From positions 1 through 47,632 of the forward strand of contig JARKUZ010000023.1 in the NCBI GenBank assembly GCA_029851945.1: a DNA stretch of 47,632 nucleotides, in the 5' to 3' direction. Each line of letters starts with the position of its first letter. Position 1 is the first letter of the stretch. The translations under genes and the position numbers were made by a program. This stretch comes from Terrisporobacter sp. GTDB lineage: Bacteria > Bacillota_A > Clostridia > Peptostreptococcales > Peptostreptococcaceae. The notes under the pieces are model-generated. The model was not told the origin of the DNA and made no database searches. It saw only the letters and a program-made list of their open reading frames with translations. Below are positions 1 to 9,660 of this stretch, in pieces.

Positions 1-269
1 ATTTAGATTTATACACTTTAAATGATGATAAACTTTCTAAAATAAGAAGAGAAGAGTTTGGATTTATATTTCAAAGTTTTAATTTAATACCTGTCATAAA
101 TGTCTATGAAAATATAATACTTCCAGTTTCACTTAGTGGAGGTAAGGTAGATAAAGAGTATATAGATGATTTAATAAATAAATTAGGGCTAAAATCCCAA
201 GTTAAGAAATTTCCTAATGAACTATCAGTAAGTATTAGTGATATGGAAGCTCATTGGTCTTTGGACTGA
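1..269 (+). pseudogene. ABC transporter ATPase fragment (LolD/MacB/bacitracin type), broken
   Basis: The frame beginning at base 3 reads through a Q-loop segment (EFGFIFQSFNLIP, then VYENIILP) typical of the ATPase of LolD/MacB- or BceA-type exporters, and on to FPNELS. The ABC signature (normally SGGQQQR) should follow directly, but the frame changes to unrelated residues (VSISDMEAHWSLD) and stops at 267-269. Signature motif, Walker B and H-loop are therefore absent. The 5' part with Walker A lies outside the window. Seen: the abrupt loss of homology after base 227. Inferred: a deletion or recombination joint that inactivated the gene. Confidence 0.7.
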
Positions 270-590
270 TGGGCTTTTATTAAGGTGGATGATAAGTGGG
301 AAAGTTGAGCTTTTTAATAAAATTGAATTAAGAAAATCATTGTTAGATTCTTACGAAGGTTTAATAATTATTAAAGAATTTTGTATTGAGAACAAGGTTA
401 CCGAAAGCTAAATTCATTATCATAAAAGTATATTAGAAAAAGAAATAAAGCAATTATCATTAAATTAGTATAATGGAAAATATTACAATATAACGGCGAA
501 ATACTTGGAATTATTTACTTTTAGTGTCATCTTATGATATAACAATAAAGAATATGTTAAGAGGAGGGGAATAATATCACTAAACAAATT
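270..590. other. Gap after broken ABC gene; no intact gene
   Basis: No intact gene is visible. In the third frame an open stretch runs from 232 to the stop at 409-411 (contains LLLRWMISGKVELFNK), with no start codon or ribosome site; I do not recognise it and treat it as decayed coding sequence joined to the ABC fragment. The 3' part carries the promoter and ribosome site of the protease gene downstream. Confidence 0.5.
514..543 (+). promoter_or_regulatory. Candidate sigma-A promoter of the IdeS-like protease gene
   Basis: TTTACT at 514-519 and TATAAC at 538-543 are separated by 18 nt, about 20 nt before the strong ribosome site AGGAGG at 562-567. It is the best promoter-like pair in the gap. 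Prediction by eye only. Confidence 0.4.
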
Positions 591-3500
591 ATGCATAAGT
601 GTATTTCGATTTTTATGGCACTTATTACAGTATTCCAAATGAATACATTAAAGATATATGCCATAGAAGATGCAAAAGAAGTACAAAACACAACAACATC
701 TTATGATGAAAGTTCAGATAAAATAAAAGAAGAACTTTCAAAAAATGGAAATGTAGTTACTCAATATACAAATGAGGAAGATAAAAAATTAAAGACGATA
801 GTTTGGACAAAAGGTATCGATCCACCTAAAATGGGCGGAACAGACAGTGAATTTCGTAAAGAGGTGACCCATGTAAATGGAGAAGTTGCATATGTTGAGT
901 ACAAAGCACCTTATAATACAGGGAAAGGATGGTATGACGTCAATAAAACTGAAGACAGAGTACCAGACTTAAATTTATGCTTTGCAGCAGCAGCTTCAAA
1001 TGCACTCCACTGGTGGCTTGCACAGAATTCCAATTACATTGATCAATATTTAGCTAAAAATCCTAACTATCCAAAAGTTGAAGAATTAAATAAGCTTAGA
1101 GATTCATTTAAAAGTCAGCAAGATAGTGAAGTATACAAACTGTTCCTTAGACAATTTGCATACAAAAAAGAAGGGTACTGGTCAGATATATTGGAAGATC
1201 AATTTATAAATGGTTATTATCCAAAACCAAATGGAGGGACAAATGACTCAGATGCTGATAGAGAAAAACTTTTAACAAATGGGCCAGATCCCAAAGGAGG
1301 ATTTTTCTACGATATATTTGGAACGACTTTGTTGACGCAAAGACGTAATTACAGTTGGAATTATAATGCATTCGGTAATGATTTAAAGCAACTTTTTCTC
1401 GAAGGAAATATGGTTCTTATGGACTATAATATGGGAAGAACAACACACGTTGTAAGCATTTGGGGAGTAGAATTTGATTTGAATGGTCAAATAAGCGCCG
1501 TATATTTATCTGATTCAGACGACGATAAAAGTCAGGGAATGGTACGATATATGGTTAGAAATTCAGGAGGAAAGCCAGTAATCTCTACTCATGTTAGCGG
1601 AAGAGGAAGTGTAATAGAAAACTTGCAAGTCTTATCACCAGGTAAAGATATATGGGAGGACAAGTTAAATATAAATTCAGAAACTTCTAAAAAGACACTT
1701 GACCTTGTATGGGGAAATACGGATTTTACATATAATGGTAAAGTACAAAGACCTACAGTTACTGCAACAAACATAGAAAGTGGTGATGATGTTACAGTTT
1801 CTGTAAAGGGTGAGCAGATAAATGCAGGCACTTACACTGCAACAGCAGTTTTGAGTGGGTCAGCAGCTAATAAATATAAATTGCCAACGGAGCATACTAA
1901 GACATTTACTATTAAGAAAGCACAAGCAAAAATTAACCTTAGTGCCAATACTCAGTATAATAAAAATAGCAATACTGTAATGCTTAAGGCTAATGTGTCT
2001 GGTTTAAATGGTGAAAAACTAGATGGAAGCATTACATTTAAGGATGGAGATACTATAATTGCAAGTAATATTAATGTATCAGGCGGTGAGGCAAGTTATT
2101 ATTGGACAAATCCAATTGTAGGAAATCATAGTATTATAGCTGAGTTTTATCCATCAACTGATGGTATAGGTAAAAACTATGTAAATTCTACTAGCGATGC
2201 TTTAAGTGTAAATATTTCTAAGATTGAGCAGAGTAAACTTTATATTAAGCCAGTTACGGGTAAAAAATTTGGTGATGGAACTTTTACACTTGAAATAATT
2301 GGTGGTAGTGGTAATGGGAAAGTTACCTATTCCTCTGACAAAGATGAAGTAATTTCTATAAATGGAAATACAGCAACTATTGTAGGAGCAGGTACAGCAA
2401 CTATTACGGCAACCAAATTAGGTGATGAAAATTACAACAGTGCAACTGCAACATATGAGATTAATATTGCAAAGGCACCGGCTCCATCTATTACTTATCC
2501 TATTGCAAGTAACCTTATTTACGGACAAAAGCTATCAGATAGTACTTTAACTGGAGGTAGTACACAATATGGAAGTTTTGCATGGGAGAATGAGAATATT
2601 GTTCCAACTGTAGACAACGACGGTTATAGTGTAATATTTAAACCAAATTCTCATACATTGAAAAACTATGAAACTATTCAATCTACAACAAGTAATGTAA
2701 AAGTTAAAGTAACTAAGGCTAATCCTACAGTAACGTTAACTTCAAAGATTTCAGATAAGGTAGGTTCTCGTAAAGTAGTTTTATCTGCATCATTAGATAA
2801 AGTTGGATATGGAGATAATGTGACAGGTACAGTAAAATTTGTCAACTGTACAGGTGATACCGATTTAGATATTGAAGGTGCAACATCTGTTTCTGTAAAA
2901 AATGGAGTGGCAACATATACTTGGACAGGCATGCCTAATAAGTTGCATAAAATAAAAGCAGTATATAGTGGAGATAAAAACTACAACTCAGCATTTAGTT
3001 CAGAAATAAGTGTTGATACTAGTAAAAAGAATCAAGAAAATTTTGAGATTTCTCCAATTGATTCAAAAATATATGGAGATAAACCATTTACTCTTTATAC
3101 AAAAGGAGGAAATGGAAATGGATCAGTGAAATTTGAAAGTTCTGATTCTAGTATTATTAGTATTTCAGGAAATGTTGCTACTATTCATAAGGCAGGAGAT
3201 GTAATAATAACTGCAAAAAAATATGGAGATGAAAATTACAATGAAGCAATATCATCTATTCCAGTAGTGGTAAATAAAAAAGTATTGACTATTAAAGCGG
3301 AAGATAAATTAAATATTATCAAAGGTAGTCCAATGCCGGAATTTACTTATAAGGTAGAAGGTTTAGTAAATGGTGATAGATTTATTTTAACACCAATAAT
3401 GACTACTAATGTAGAAAATACAAATGCAATTGGTGAGTATGAAATTACTATCAGTGGCGGGAATTTAACAAATAGTGAAAATTATGAAATTGTTTATGTA

Positions 3501-4661
3501 AACGGTAAAATGACCATTGTAAATAAGAAGAGTGAAGCACCAAAAATAAATGGAATAAAAGATACAACGATAAAAGTTGGAGAAGTAGATAACTTCAACT
3601 TACTTGATGGAATAACAATAACAGATGATTATGATAATAATTTAAAGGTGACTACAAGTGGAAAAATAGAAAAACCATCTCCAGGTACAAATAAAAAGTC
3701 TACAATAACTTATACCGTAACAGATAGTGATGGAAATACTACTACAGCAACTAGAGTAATAACAGTAACTAATCAACTTCCAGTAATAAGTGGAGCAAAT
3801 AAGATAGTTATCAAAAAAGGTCAATCTATAGATTTATTATCAGGAGTTAAGGCATCAGATGAAGAAGATGGAGATATAACAAAGAATATAGTAATAACAG
3901 GAACTGTTGATATAAATAAAGAAGACACATATAAATTAACTTATACAGTAGTAGATAGTGATGGAAATACTACTCAGATAGAAAGATTAGTAGTTGTTGA
4001 GAAAGGCGATGAAGTTGTACCTCCAACTGAAGAATTAGAAAGTTCATTACCGACTGTAATAGTTGAAGCAATAAATAATAATTTAGTAAATTTAAATTCA
4101 GGAACAGGAGCAGTAGATAATCCATTTGAAATAGAATTTAATAATATTAGTGATGATAAAGTAGATAGTTTATTATCAGATCTAAATAATCTTAATGTAA
4201 AAATAAATAGCTTAGAAAATAGGAATGGATATACATTTGTAAATATTGCAATATTAAGAGATAGCAACTCTAAGACTTTTAGAGAATTAAAAGAAGAAAT
4301 TCATATAGTATTAAAAGTTAAAGATGAGTATGAAAATATAGCTAATAAACTTAGAGAGTTTGCTAAAAATAATATTGAAGATACTAATGATGATAACTTA
4401 AATAGTGATGTAGATAACAATACAGATAATAATAACAATAATAATACAGATAACAATAATAATATAAATAATAATACAAATAACAATAATACAAATAATA
4501 ATGTGAATAATGATAGTACAAATTCTGATAATAATAAGCCTACAGTAGATAATCCAAAGACAGGGGATTATGTAAGTATAGGCATGTTAAGTTCATTAGC
4601 ATCACTAAGCTTATCAGGTATAATTTTAAACACTTTTGGAAGAAAGAAAAATAAAAAATAG
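591..4661 (+). CDS. Wall-anchored IdeS/Mac-like cysteine protease with Ig-like repeats
   Basis: A 1356-residue secreted protein. Residues 1-24 form a signal peptide ending KIYA. Residues about 66-350 match the IdeS/Mac-1 (peptidase C66) fold: VWTKGIDPP with oxyanion Lys74, catalytic Cys130 in NLCFAAAASNALHWW, His286 in RTTHVVSIWG, and Asp308/Asp310 in YLSDSDDD. Known C66 enzymes cleave the hinge of IgG or IgM. Then come MBG/Big-type Ig-like modules, including an internal duplication (about 560-635 and 828-900, each with a GDENYN motif), two DUF5011/HYR-like repeats (about 983-1135), an Asn/Asp-rich linker (about 1267-1310) and a sorting signal NPKTG at 1321 with hydrophobic helix and RKKNKK tail. 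Streptococcal IdeS is about 340 residues and freely secreted, so the long anchored stalk is unusual. Start is uncertain: AGGAGG at 562-567 lies 23 nt before this ATG. Substrate is inferred from family only. Confidence 0.88.
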   Translation: MHKCISIFMALITVFQMNTLKIYAIEDAKEVQNTTTSYDESSDKIKEELSKNGNVVTQYTNEEDKKLKTIVWTKGIDPPKMGGTDSEFRKEVTHVNGEVAYVEYKAPYNTGKGWYDVNKTEDRVPDLNLCFAAAASNALHWWLAQNSNYIDQYLAKNPNYPKVEELNKLRDSFKSQQDSEVYKLFLRQFAYKKEGYWSDILEDQFINGYYPKPNGGTNDSDADREKLLTNGPDPKGGFFYDIFGTTLLTQRRNYSWNYNAFGNDLKQLFLEGNMVLMDYNMGRTTHVVSIWGVEFDLNGQISAVYLSDSDDDKSQGMVRYMVRNSGGKPVISTHVSGRGSVIENLQVLSPGKDIWEDKLNINSETSKKTLDLVWGNTDFTYNGKVQRPTVTATNIESGDDVTVSVKGEQINAGTYTATAVLSGSAANKYKLPTEHTKTFTIKKAQAKINLSANTQYNKNSNTVMLKANVSGLNGEKLDGSITFKDGDTIIASNINVSGGEASYYWTNPIVGNHSIIAEFYPSTDGIGKNYVNSTSDALSVNISKIEQSKLYIKPVTGKKFGDGTFTLEIIGGSGNGKVTYSSDKDEVISINGNTATIVGAGTATITATKLGDENYNSATATYEINIAKAPAPSITYPIASNLIYGQKLSDSTLTGGSTQYGSFAWENENIVPTVDNDGYSVIFKPNSHTLKNYETIQSTTSNVKVKVTKANPTVTLTSKISDKVGSRKVVLSASLDKVGYGDNVTGTVKFVNCTGDTDLDIEGATSVSVKNGVATYTWTGMPNKLHKIKAVYSGDKNYNSAFSSEISVDTSKKNQENFEISPIDSKIYGDKPFTLYTKGGNGNGSVKFESSDSSIISISGNVATIHKAGDVIITAKKYGDENYNEAISSIPVVVNKKVLTIKAEDKLNIIKGSPMPEFTYKVEGLVNGDRFILTPIMTTNVENTNAIGEYEITISGGNLTNSENYEIVYVNGKMTIVNKKSEAPKINGIKDTTIKVGEVDNFNLLDGITITDDYDNNLKVTTSGKIEKPSPGTNKKSTITYTVTDSDGNTTTATRVITVTNQLPVISGANKIVIKKGQSIDLLSGVKASDEEDGDITKNIVITGTVDINKEDTYKLTYTVVDSDGNTTQIERLVVVEKGDEVVPPTEELESSLPTVIVEAINNNLVNLNSGTGAVDNPFEIEFNNISDDKVDSLLSDLNNLNVKINSLENRNGYTFVNIAILRDSNSKTFRELKEEIHIVLKVKDEYENIANKLREFAKNNIEDTNDDNLNSDVDNNTDNNNNNNTDNNNNINNNTNNNNTNNNVNNDSTNSDNNKPTVDNPKTGDYVSIGMLSSLASLSLSGIILNTFGRKKNKK

Positions 4662-4797
4662 CAATATTTAAAAGGTTGTGTCGTACTAAAAATACAGCAA
4701 TTACTTTTTATATTAAAATATTATCTTTAATTCAAGAGAAAATTGAAAAAGTGTTTTGACTTTGTTTAAGTACTCAAATAATGGTATTTACTATTAG

Positions 4798-4842
4798 ACC
4801 CTCGACAATATAGAAATATGTTGGCGAGGGTTATTTATTTTA
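4798..4842 (+). terminator. Intrinsic terminator after the protease gene
   Basis: CCCTCG-A-CAA at 4799-4808 pairs with TTG-G-CGAGGG near 4821-4830, followed by TTATTTATTTT. The T-rich tail is on the + strand, so it serves the protease gene about 140 nt upstream. Confidence 0.7.
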
Positions 4843-4888
4843 TCCTAAAGGAATATGACGATGTTTTTATTTCAATCATATCAACTAT

Positions 4889-6037
4889 TTAAAGATTGTT
4901 AGAGAATGTATCGAAGAAATTAGTTATGCAACGATTTATACAACCAAATAAACTTGATTTACTTCCTAGTCTACATGGAAGAATGTTTAATTCTTTACCT
5001 TTAAGAGTATTCATATTATTTTTTATCAAGTCTAAGTATTCGGGTATAAAGTGGAATATTTCACTATATATAAATATATTATCTGGCGAAAGAAAATTAG
5101 AAATGTTATTTATACCAATTGACATTAGTTCTATATTTTTTGATATTGTATCAATAGCATATTTATTTTTAGCTTTATACAAGTCAGCAAAATGTTTTAT
5201 TGTTAGAGCTTTTATATCTGATATAGAATTAAAATCATCTAATAATGCTGGCATAGAGCAGTATTGTTCAAAACAACCATGGTTTCCACAAGGGCATTTC
5301 TTACCATTAGGAACAATAATCATATGACCAATTTCACCAGCACTACCGTTGAGACCTGTATATAACTTACCATTAACAATCATACCAGAACCAACACCTG
5401 AATGAATATTTATAACTACTGTATTATTTAATGTTTCTATTGAATTTTTAAACTCTCCAATTGCAGCAAGATTAGCTTCGTTTTCAAGATGAAAATCTAA
5501 ATTTGGCATCAATTTAGATAATTCATATTTTAGATCAATTTCATCTAAGTCATAGTAAGGTGTAAATAAAATTTTATCATTACAAACTCTACCATGTACA
5601 GCAATAGTTACACCTATAAGGTTGTACTTATATTCTCTTAATTTATCTTCTATAGAAGTTATAATTTTAACTATAAGTTCCACAACATTATTTTTATTAA
5701 TTTTCTCTTCGTAATAATCATAAATTAAAAGTTTTTTTTGTAAGTCGGTTAATATAAAGCTTACATAGTCAGTGCCTAGTTCTATCCCTAATGCACATCC
5801 AGCTTTATTATTCAGTTCAAGGAGAATTGGTTTTCTTCCGCCACTTGAACTGCTGTTTCCTTGTCCTATTTCTTTTATTAAATCTGTTTCTATTAAAATA
5901 TTTATAATTTCTGAAACACTTGCTTTATTCAAATTAATAAGTTTAGAAATCTCAGCTCTAGATATATTGGGTTTATTAGAAAGGAGATTGAGTATCTCCA
6001 CAGTATTATACTTTCTTATATTAAATTTATTATCCAT
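4889..6037 (-). CDS. xylR: ROK-family transcriptional repressor, xylose regulator XylR
   Basis: A 382-residue ROK protein: an N-terminal winged helix-turn-helix (about residues 10-65, with SRAEISKLINLNKASVSEI) followed by the sugar-kinase-like ROK domain with GIELGTDY and the zinc-binding motif CPCGNHGCFEQY. XylR repressors of this form bind xylose and release operators in front of xyl genes. It is transcribed divergently from xylA, with a palindromic operator candidate on the xylA promoter, so control of that operon is a strong inference. Start: the ATG at 6046 directly abuts its AAGG sequence, whereas the ATG at 6037 lies 9 nt after it, so 6037 is preferred. No kinase activity is expected. 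Confidence 0.88.
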   Translation of the reverse strand: MDNKFNIRKYNTVEILNLLSNKPNISRAEISKLINLNKASVSEIINILIETDLIKEIGQGNSSSSGGRKPILLELNNKAGCALGIELGTDYVSFILTDLQKKLLIYDYYEEKINKNNVVELIVKIITSIEDKLREYKYNLIGVTIAVHGRVCNDKILFTPYYDLDEIDLKYELSKLMPNLDFHLENEANLAAIGEFKNSIETLNNTVVINIHSGVGSGMIVNGKLYTGLNGSAGEIGHMIIVPNGKKCPCGNHGCFEQYCSMPALLDDFNSISDIKALTIKHFADLYKAKNKYAIDTISKNIELMSIGINNISNFLSPDNIFIYSEIFHFIPEYLDLIKNNMNTLKGKELNILPCRLGSKSSLFGCINRCITNFFDTFSNNL

Positions 6038-6162
6038 ATCTACCATCCTTAATGAAAATATAAGAATAATATATCATATAAGAATAAAAAACTCAAAGTT
6101 GAATTACATATTTTGGTAAACATTACAAATGCGTAAAATCATGACTATATATAAGATATTAA

Positions 6163-6232
6163 TACAAAAAAACAAAAAAATTCAAAAAAAGACAAGGAAA
6201 ATGTTTACAAAGTGCGAAATGTGTCGTATAAT
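6163..6232 (+). promoter_or_regulatory. xylA promoter with upstream A-tracts
   Basis: TTTACA (6204-6209), a 17-nt spacer and a consensus TATAAT (6227-6232) form a near-ideal sigma-A promoter. Three A-runs of seven lie just upstream (about 6166-6190), as in UP elements or curved DNA. The palindromic operator candidate starts 3 nt after the -10 box. Confidence 0.75.
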
Positions 6233-6235
6233 AAA

Positions 6236-6254
6236 GTTAGAAAGACAAACTAAC
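6236..6254 (+). promoter_or_regulatory. Candidate XylR operator
   Basis: GTTAG at 6236-6240 and CTAAC at 6250-6254 form an inverted repeat; read from the other strand it gives GTTAGTTTG, like the half-site of known Firmicute xyl operators (TTAGTTTG). It covers the expected transcription start of xylA, where a repressor would block initiation. Confidence 0.55.
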
Positions 6255-6281
6255 TAACTGATTAATTAAGGGGTGATAAAA

Positions 6282-7589
6282 ATGGAATATTTCAAAAACA
6301 TTCCAGATATAAAATACGAAGGACAAAATAGTGAAAATATGTTTTCTTTTCGTCATTATAATCCAGAAGAGGTAGTAATGGGAAAACCCATGAAAGAACA
6401 TCTTAAATTTGCAGTTGCTTATTGGCATACATTTAATCAAGATGGATCTGATCCTTTTGGAGGGGGAACGAATGTAAGAAATTGGAATGGGCAAACTCCA
6501 ATGGAAACTGCAAAAAATAAAGTTGATGCAGCATTTGAATTTTTCAAAAAATTAGGAGTGGAATATTTCTGTTTCCATGACATGGATATAGCACCTTATG
6601 GTGATAGTTTAGAAGAGTTTTTTCATAATTTAGATATTATTACTGATTATATGAAAGAAAAGATGGATGAAACTAATATCAAACTTTTATGGAATACAGC
6701 TGATAGACATTCAAATCCAATTTATGTGAATGGATCAGCTTCAAGCCCTAATGTAGATGTATATGCTATATCAGCAGCTCAAGTAAAAAAAGGAATTGAT
6801 ATAAGTAAAAAGCTTGGTGGAAAAAACTTTGTATTTTGGGGTGGACGTGAAGGATATGAATGTCGACTGAATACAGATATAAAATTTGAAGAAGAAAATA
6901 TTGCAAGATTATATAAAATGGCTATAGATTACACAGAAAAAATAGGTCATAAATTAACTTTCTTAATAGAGCCAAAACCTAAAGAACCAATGACTCATCA
7001 ATATGATTGTGATGTTGCAACTACACTTGCTTTTCTACAAAAATATGACTTAATGGAACATTTTAAGTTAAATATAGAAGCAAACCATGCTACACTTGCA
7101 GGACATACTTTTGATCATGAATTAAATATGGCAAGAATCAACAATGTATTAGGTTCTATAGATGCTAATCAAGGTGATTCTTTATTAGGATGGGATACAG
7201 ATGAATTTCCAACAAATTTATATGATACTACATTAGCTATGATAGAGATACTAAAAAATGGCGGATTACATGATGGAGGAATTAACTTTGATGCTAAAGT
7301 TAGAAGAAGTTCATTTGAGCAAGAAGATCTGTTCATTGGGCATATAGCTGGAATGGATAACTATGCTAGAGCATTAAAATCAGCGGCTAGAATAATTGAA
7401 AGTGGATTTATTGATAATTTAAAGAAAGAAAGATATTCATCATTTGAAAGCGAAATAGGAAAGCAAATATTAAATAATGAAACAGATTTAGATATGCTTA
7501 ATAAATATGCTTTATCAATAGAGAATGTAAATAATAAATCATCACATATAGAATATGTTAAGTCAAGATTAAACGATTTCATATACTAG
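6282..7589 (+). CDS. xylA: Xylose isomerase
   Basis: Converts D-xylose to D-xylulose in the cytoplasm. The 435-residue length is normal for class II enzymes. Visible motifs: FHDMDIAP with catalytic His99 and Asp102, WNTADRHSNP, FWGGREGYE, metal ligands in IEPKPKEPMTHQYD and IEANHATLAGHTFDHE, GWDTDEFP and FDAKVRR. Start: ATG at 6282 lies 7 nt after AAGGGG (6269-6274); a GTG at 6273 overlaps that ribosome site and is rejected. It is the first gene of the xylose/isoprimeverose operon and is followed 12 nt later by the alpha-xylosidase. Regulation by XylR is inferred from the operator on its promoter. Confidence 0.97.
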   Translation: MEYFKNIPDIKYEGQNSENMFSFRHYNPEEVVMGKPMKEHLKFAVAYWHTFNQDGSDPFGGGTNVRNWNGQTPMETAKNKVDAAFEFFKKLGVEYFCFHDMDIAPYGDSLEEFFHNLDIITDYMKEKMDETNIKLLWNTADRHSNPIYVNGSASSPNVDVYAISAAQVKKGIDISKKLGGKNFVFWGGREGYECRLNTDIKFEEENIARLYKMAIDYTEKIGHKLTFLIEPKPKEPMTHQYDCDVATTLAFLQKYDLMEHFKLNIEANHATLAGHTFDHELNMARINNVLGSIDANQGDSLLGWDTDEFPTNLYDTTLAMIEILKNGGLHDGGINFDAKVRRSSFEQEDLFIGHIAGMDNYARALKSAARIIESGFIDNLKKERYSSFESEIGKQILNNETDLDMLNKYALSIENVNNKSSHIEYVKSRLNDFIY

Positions 7590-7601
7590 AGGAGGTAACT
7601 A

Positions 7602-9644
7602 ATGTTTTATGTGGCTGGTAATAAACTTATTCGTAAGTTTGATAATGACATTGTAAGTATAGAGCCATGGGGTGAAAATAGCTTTAGAGTAAAAGCTTCA
7701 CCAAATGGAACTTTGCCAGAGTATGAAAATGCTTTAACAGAAAAAGTGATACAAATAGACCCTAATATAAGTATCTATAATGATATAAATGAAGCAGAAA
7801 TTGTTAATGGAAATATAAAGGCATATATAACAAATAGAAATAGAATAGTATTTAAAAATTCCAATGATGAAATTTTATTAGAAGAATATTTAAGAGAACG
7901 TGCTATTGCAAATGATATGGGTAATGAAGATGTTAATGTTCAATCTATAAGTGGATTTTCATGTACCCTAAAGCTTAAGGCAAGGGAATTTTATCCTTTA
8001 TCAGGAGGAGATTATAAGCTAACTCAAAGGTTTGAATCAGACCCAAAAGAAAAAATATTTGGAATGGGACAATATCAGCAAACGTTTTTAGATTTGAAAA
8101 ATTGTAAGTTAGAATTAGCACATAGAAATAGTCAATTGACAGTTCCTTTCTATATATCAAATAAAAAGTATGGATTTTTATGGAACAATCCTGGTATAGG
8201 TGAAGTTAATTTTGCTAAAAACATTACAGAATGGAAAATGAATTCTACAGATTATATAGATTACTGGATAACATCAGAAGATACACCAAATAAAATAATA
8301 GAAAATTATACAAATGTTGTAGGAAGAGCGCCTGAAATGCCAGATAATTTATTAGGATTATGGCAAAGTAAAATGAGATATCAAACACAAGAAGAAGTTT
8401 TAGAGGTAGCGCATAGATACAAAGAAATGGGTATTACACCATCGGTATTGGTTATAGATTTTTTCCATTGGACTGAGCAAGGTCATTATGATTTTGATAG
8501 TAGATACTGGCCAGATCCAAAGAAAATGGTAGATGAATTAAATGAAATGGGAATAGAAGTCATGATATCTGTGTGGCCGACTGTATCTCAAAATGCTAAA
8601 AACTTTAATGAAGTTATAGAAAAGGGATTATTAGTTAAAGTCAACAGGGGAATAAGAGTTACTATGCAACAATTAAGCAACACTGTTTTTATAGATCCAA
8701 CTAATCCTGAAACTAGAAGCTACGTATGGGACAAGTTGAAAAATAGCTATTATAAGAATGGAATAAATATGTTTTGGTTAGATGTTGCAGAACCAGGATA
8801 TGCTACATATGATTTTGATAATTATAGATATTATTTAGGAACTGACTTAAAGGTAGGTAATTTATATCCTAATGAATTTTCTAAAATAGTTTTCGATGGA
8901 TTAAAGGAAGAAAATAAAACACCAGTAACTTTAATTAGAGGGTGCTGGGCAGGAAGCCAAAAATATGGAACACTTGTATGGTCAGGTGATATAGATTCAA
9001 GCTTTGGTGCATTTAGAAATCAAGTAAATACAGGATTAAATATGAGTATTGCAGGTAATCCTTGGTGGACAACTGATATAGGGGGATTCCATGGTGGTAA
9101 TATCAATAATCCAGAATTTAGAGAGTTAATGATAAGATGGTTCCAATATGCTACATTCTCACCAATTCTTAGAATGCATGGAGACAGACAACCTCATAAG
9201 AAAGCACTAGGTTATGATGGTGGAGGCCAATGTGAAAGTGGTGCAGAGAATGAAATATGGTCGTATGGTGAAGAGGCTCAAGAAATATTTATGAAATACT
9301 TAAATATTAGAGAAAATCTGAAGCCATATATAGCAGAGTTATTTAAAGAAACCCATGAAGTAGGTGCACCTATAATGAGACCAGTATTTTATGATTATCC
9401 CGAGGATAAGATGGCTTGGGAAGTAGATAATCAGTATATGTTTGGTTCAGAATTACTTATTGCACCAATTATTTATTACAAACAAAGAGAAAGAGAAGTC
9501 TATTTACCTAATGGAAATCAATGGGTTGATATAAATACAAATAAAGTATATGACGGTGGACAATTTGTTGTTGTAGAAGCTCCGTTAGAAAGTATTCCTG
9601 TATTTTGTAAAAAAGGATCATTAATCAAAAATAAACTTATTTAA
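7602..9644 (+). CDS. GH31 alpha-xylosidase (isoprimeverose/xyloglucan oligosaccharide type)
   Basis: A 680-residue glycoside hydrolase family 31 enzyme without signal peptide, so cytoplasmic. The barrel has the nucleophile Asp394 in MFWLDVAEPGY, the acid/base Asp463 in LVWSGDIDSS, and the segments GNPWWTTDIGGFHGG and RMHGDRQPH. The WLD-x-AEP form of the nucleophile motif is found in GH31 alpha-xylosidases acting on xyloglucan fragments, distinct from YicI (DFGERIP). It sits between xylA and a sugar PTS and upstream of xylB, so release of xylose from an imported alpha-xyloside such as isoprimeverose (Xyl-alpha-1,6-Glc) is the likely role. An alpha-glucosidase is possible. Strong ribosome site GAGGAGG at 7589-7595. 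Confidence 0.85.
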   Translation: MFYVAGNKLIRKFDNDIVSIEPWGENSFRVKASPNGTLPEYENALTEKVIQIDPNISIYNDINEAEIVNGNIKAYITNRNRIVFKNSNDEILLEEYLRERAIANDMGNEDVNVQSISGFSCTLKLKAREFYPLSGGDYKLTQRFESDPKEKIFGMGQYQQTFLDLKNCKLELAHRNSQLTVPFYISNKKYGFLWNNPGIGEVNFAKNITEWKMNSTDYIDYWITSEDTPNKIIENYTNVVGRAPEMPDNLLGLWQSKMRYQTQEEVLEVAHRYKEMGITPSVLVIDFFHWTEQGHYDFDSRYWPDPKKMVDELNEMGIEVMISVWPTVSQNAKNFNEVIEKGLLVKVNRGIRVTMQQLSNTVFIDPTNPETRSYVWDKLKNSYYKNGINMFWLDVAEPGYATYDFDNYRYYLGTDLKVGNLYPNEFSKIVFDGLKEENKTPVTLIRGCWAGSQKYGTLVWSGDIDSSFGAFRNQVNTGLNMSIAGNPWWTTDIGGFHGGNINNPEFRELMIRWFQYATFSPILRMHGDRQPHKKALGYDGGGQCESGAENEIWSYGEEAQEIFMKYLNIRENLKPYIAELFKETHEVGAPIMRPVFYDYPEDKMAWEVDNQYMFGSELLIAPIIYYKQREREVYLPNGNQWVDINTNKVYDGGQFVVVEAPLESIPVFCKKGSLIKNKLI

Positions 9645-9660
9645 TAAAGGAGGAAAAGAT

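Noticed and set aside
4896..5327. Open frame of 143 codons on the + strand
   Set aside because: Lies wholly antisense to the well-supported xylR repressor gene and resembles no family.
6100..6230. Catabolite-response (cre) site upstream of xylA
   Set aside because: Stretches such as TGGTAAACATTACA match the cre consensus at too few fixed positions.
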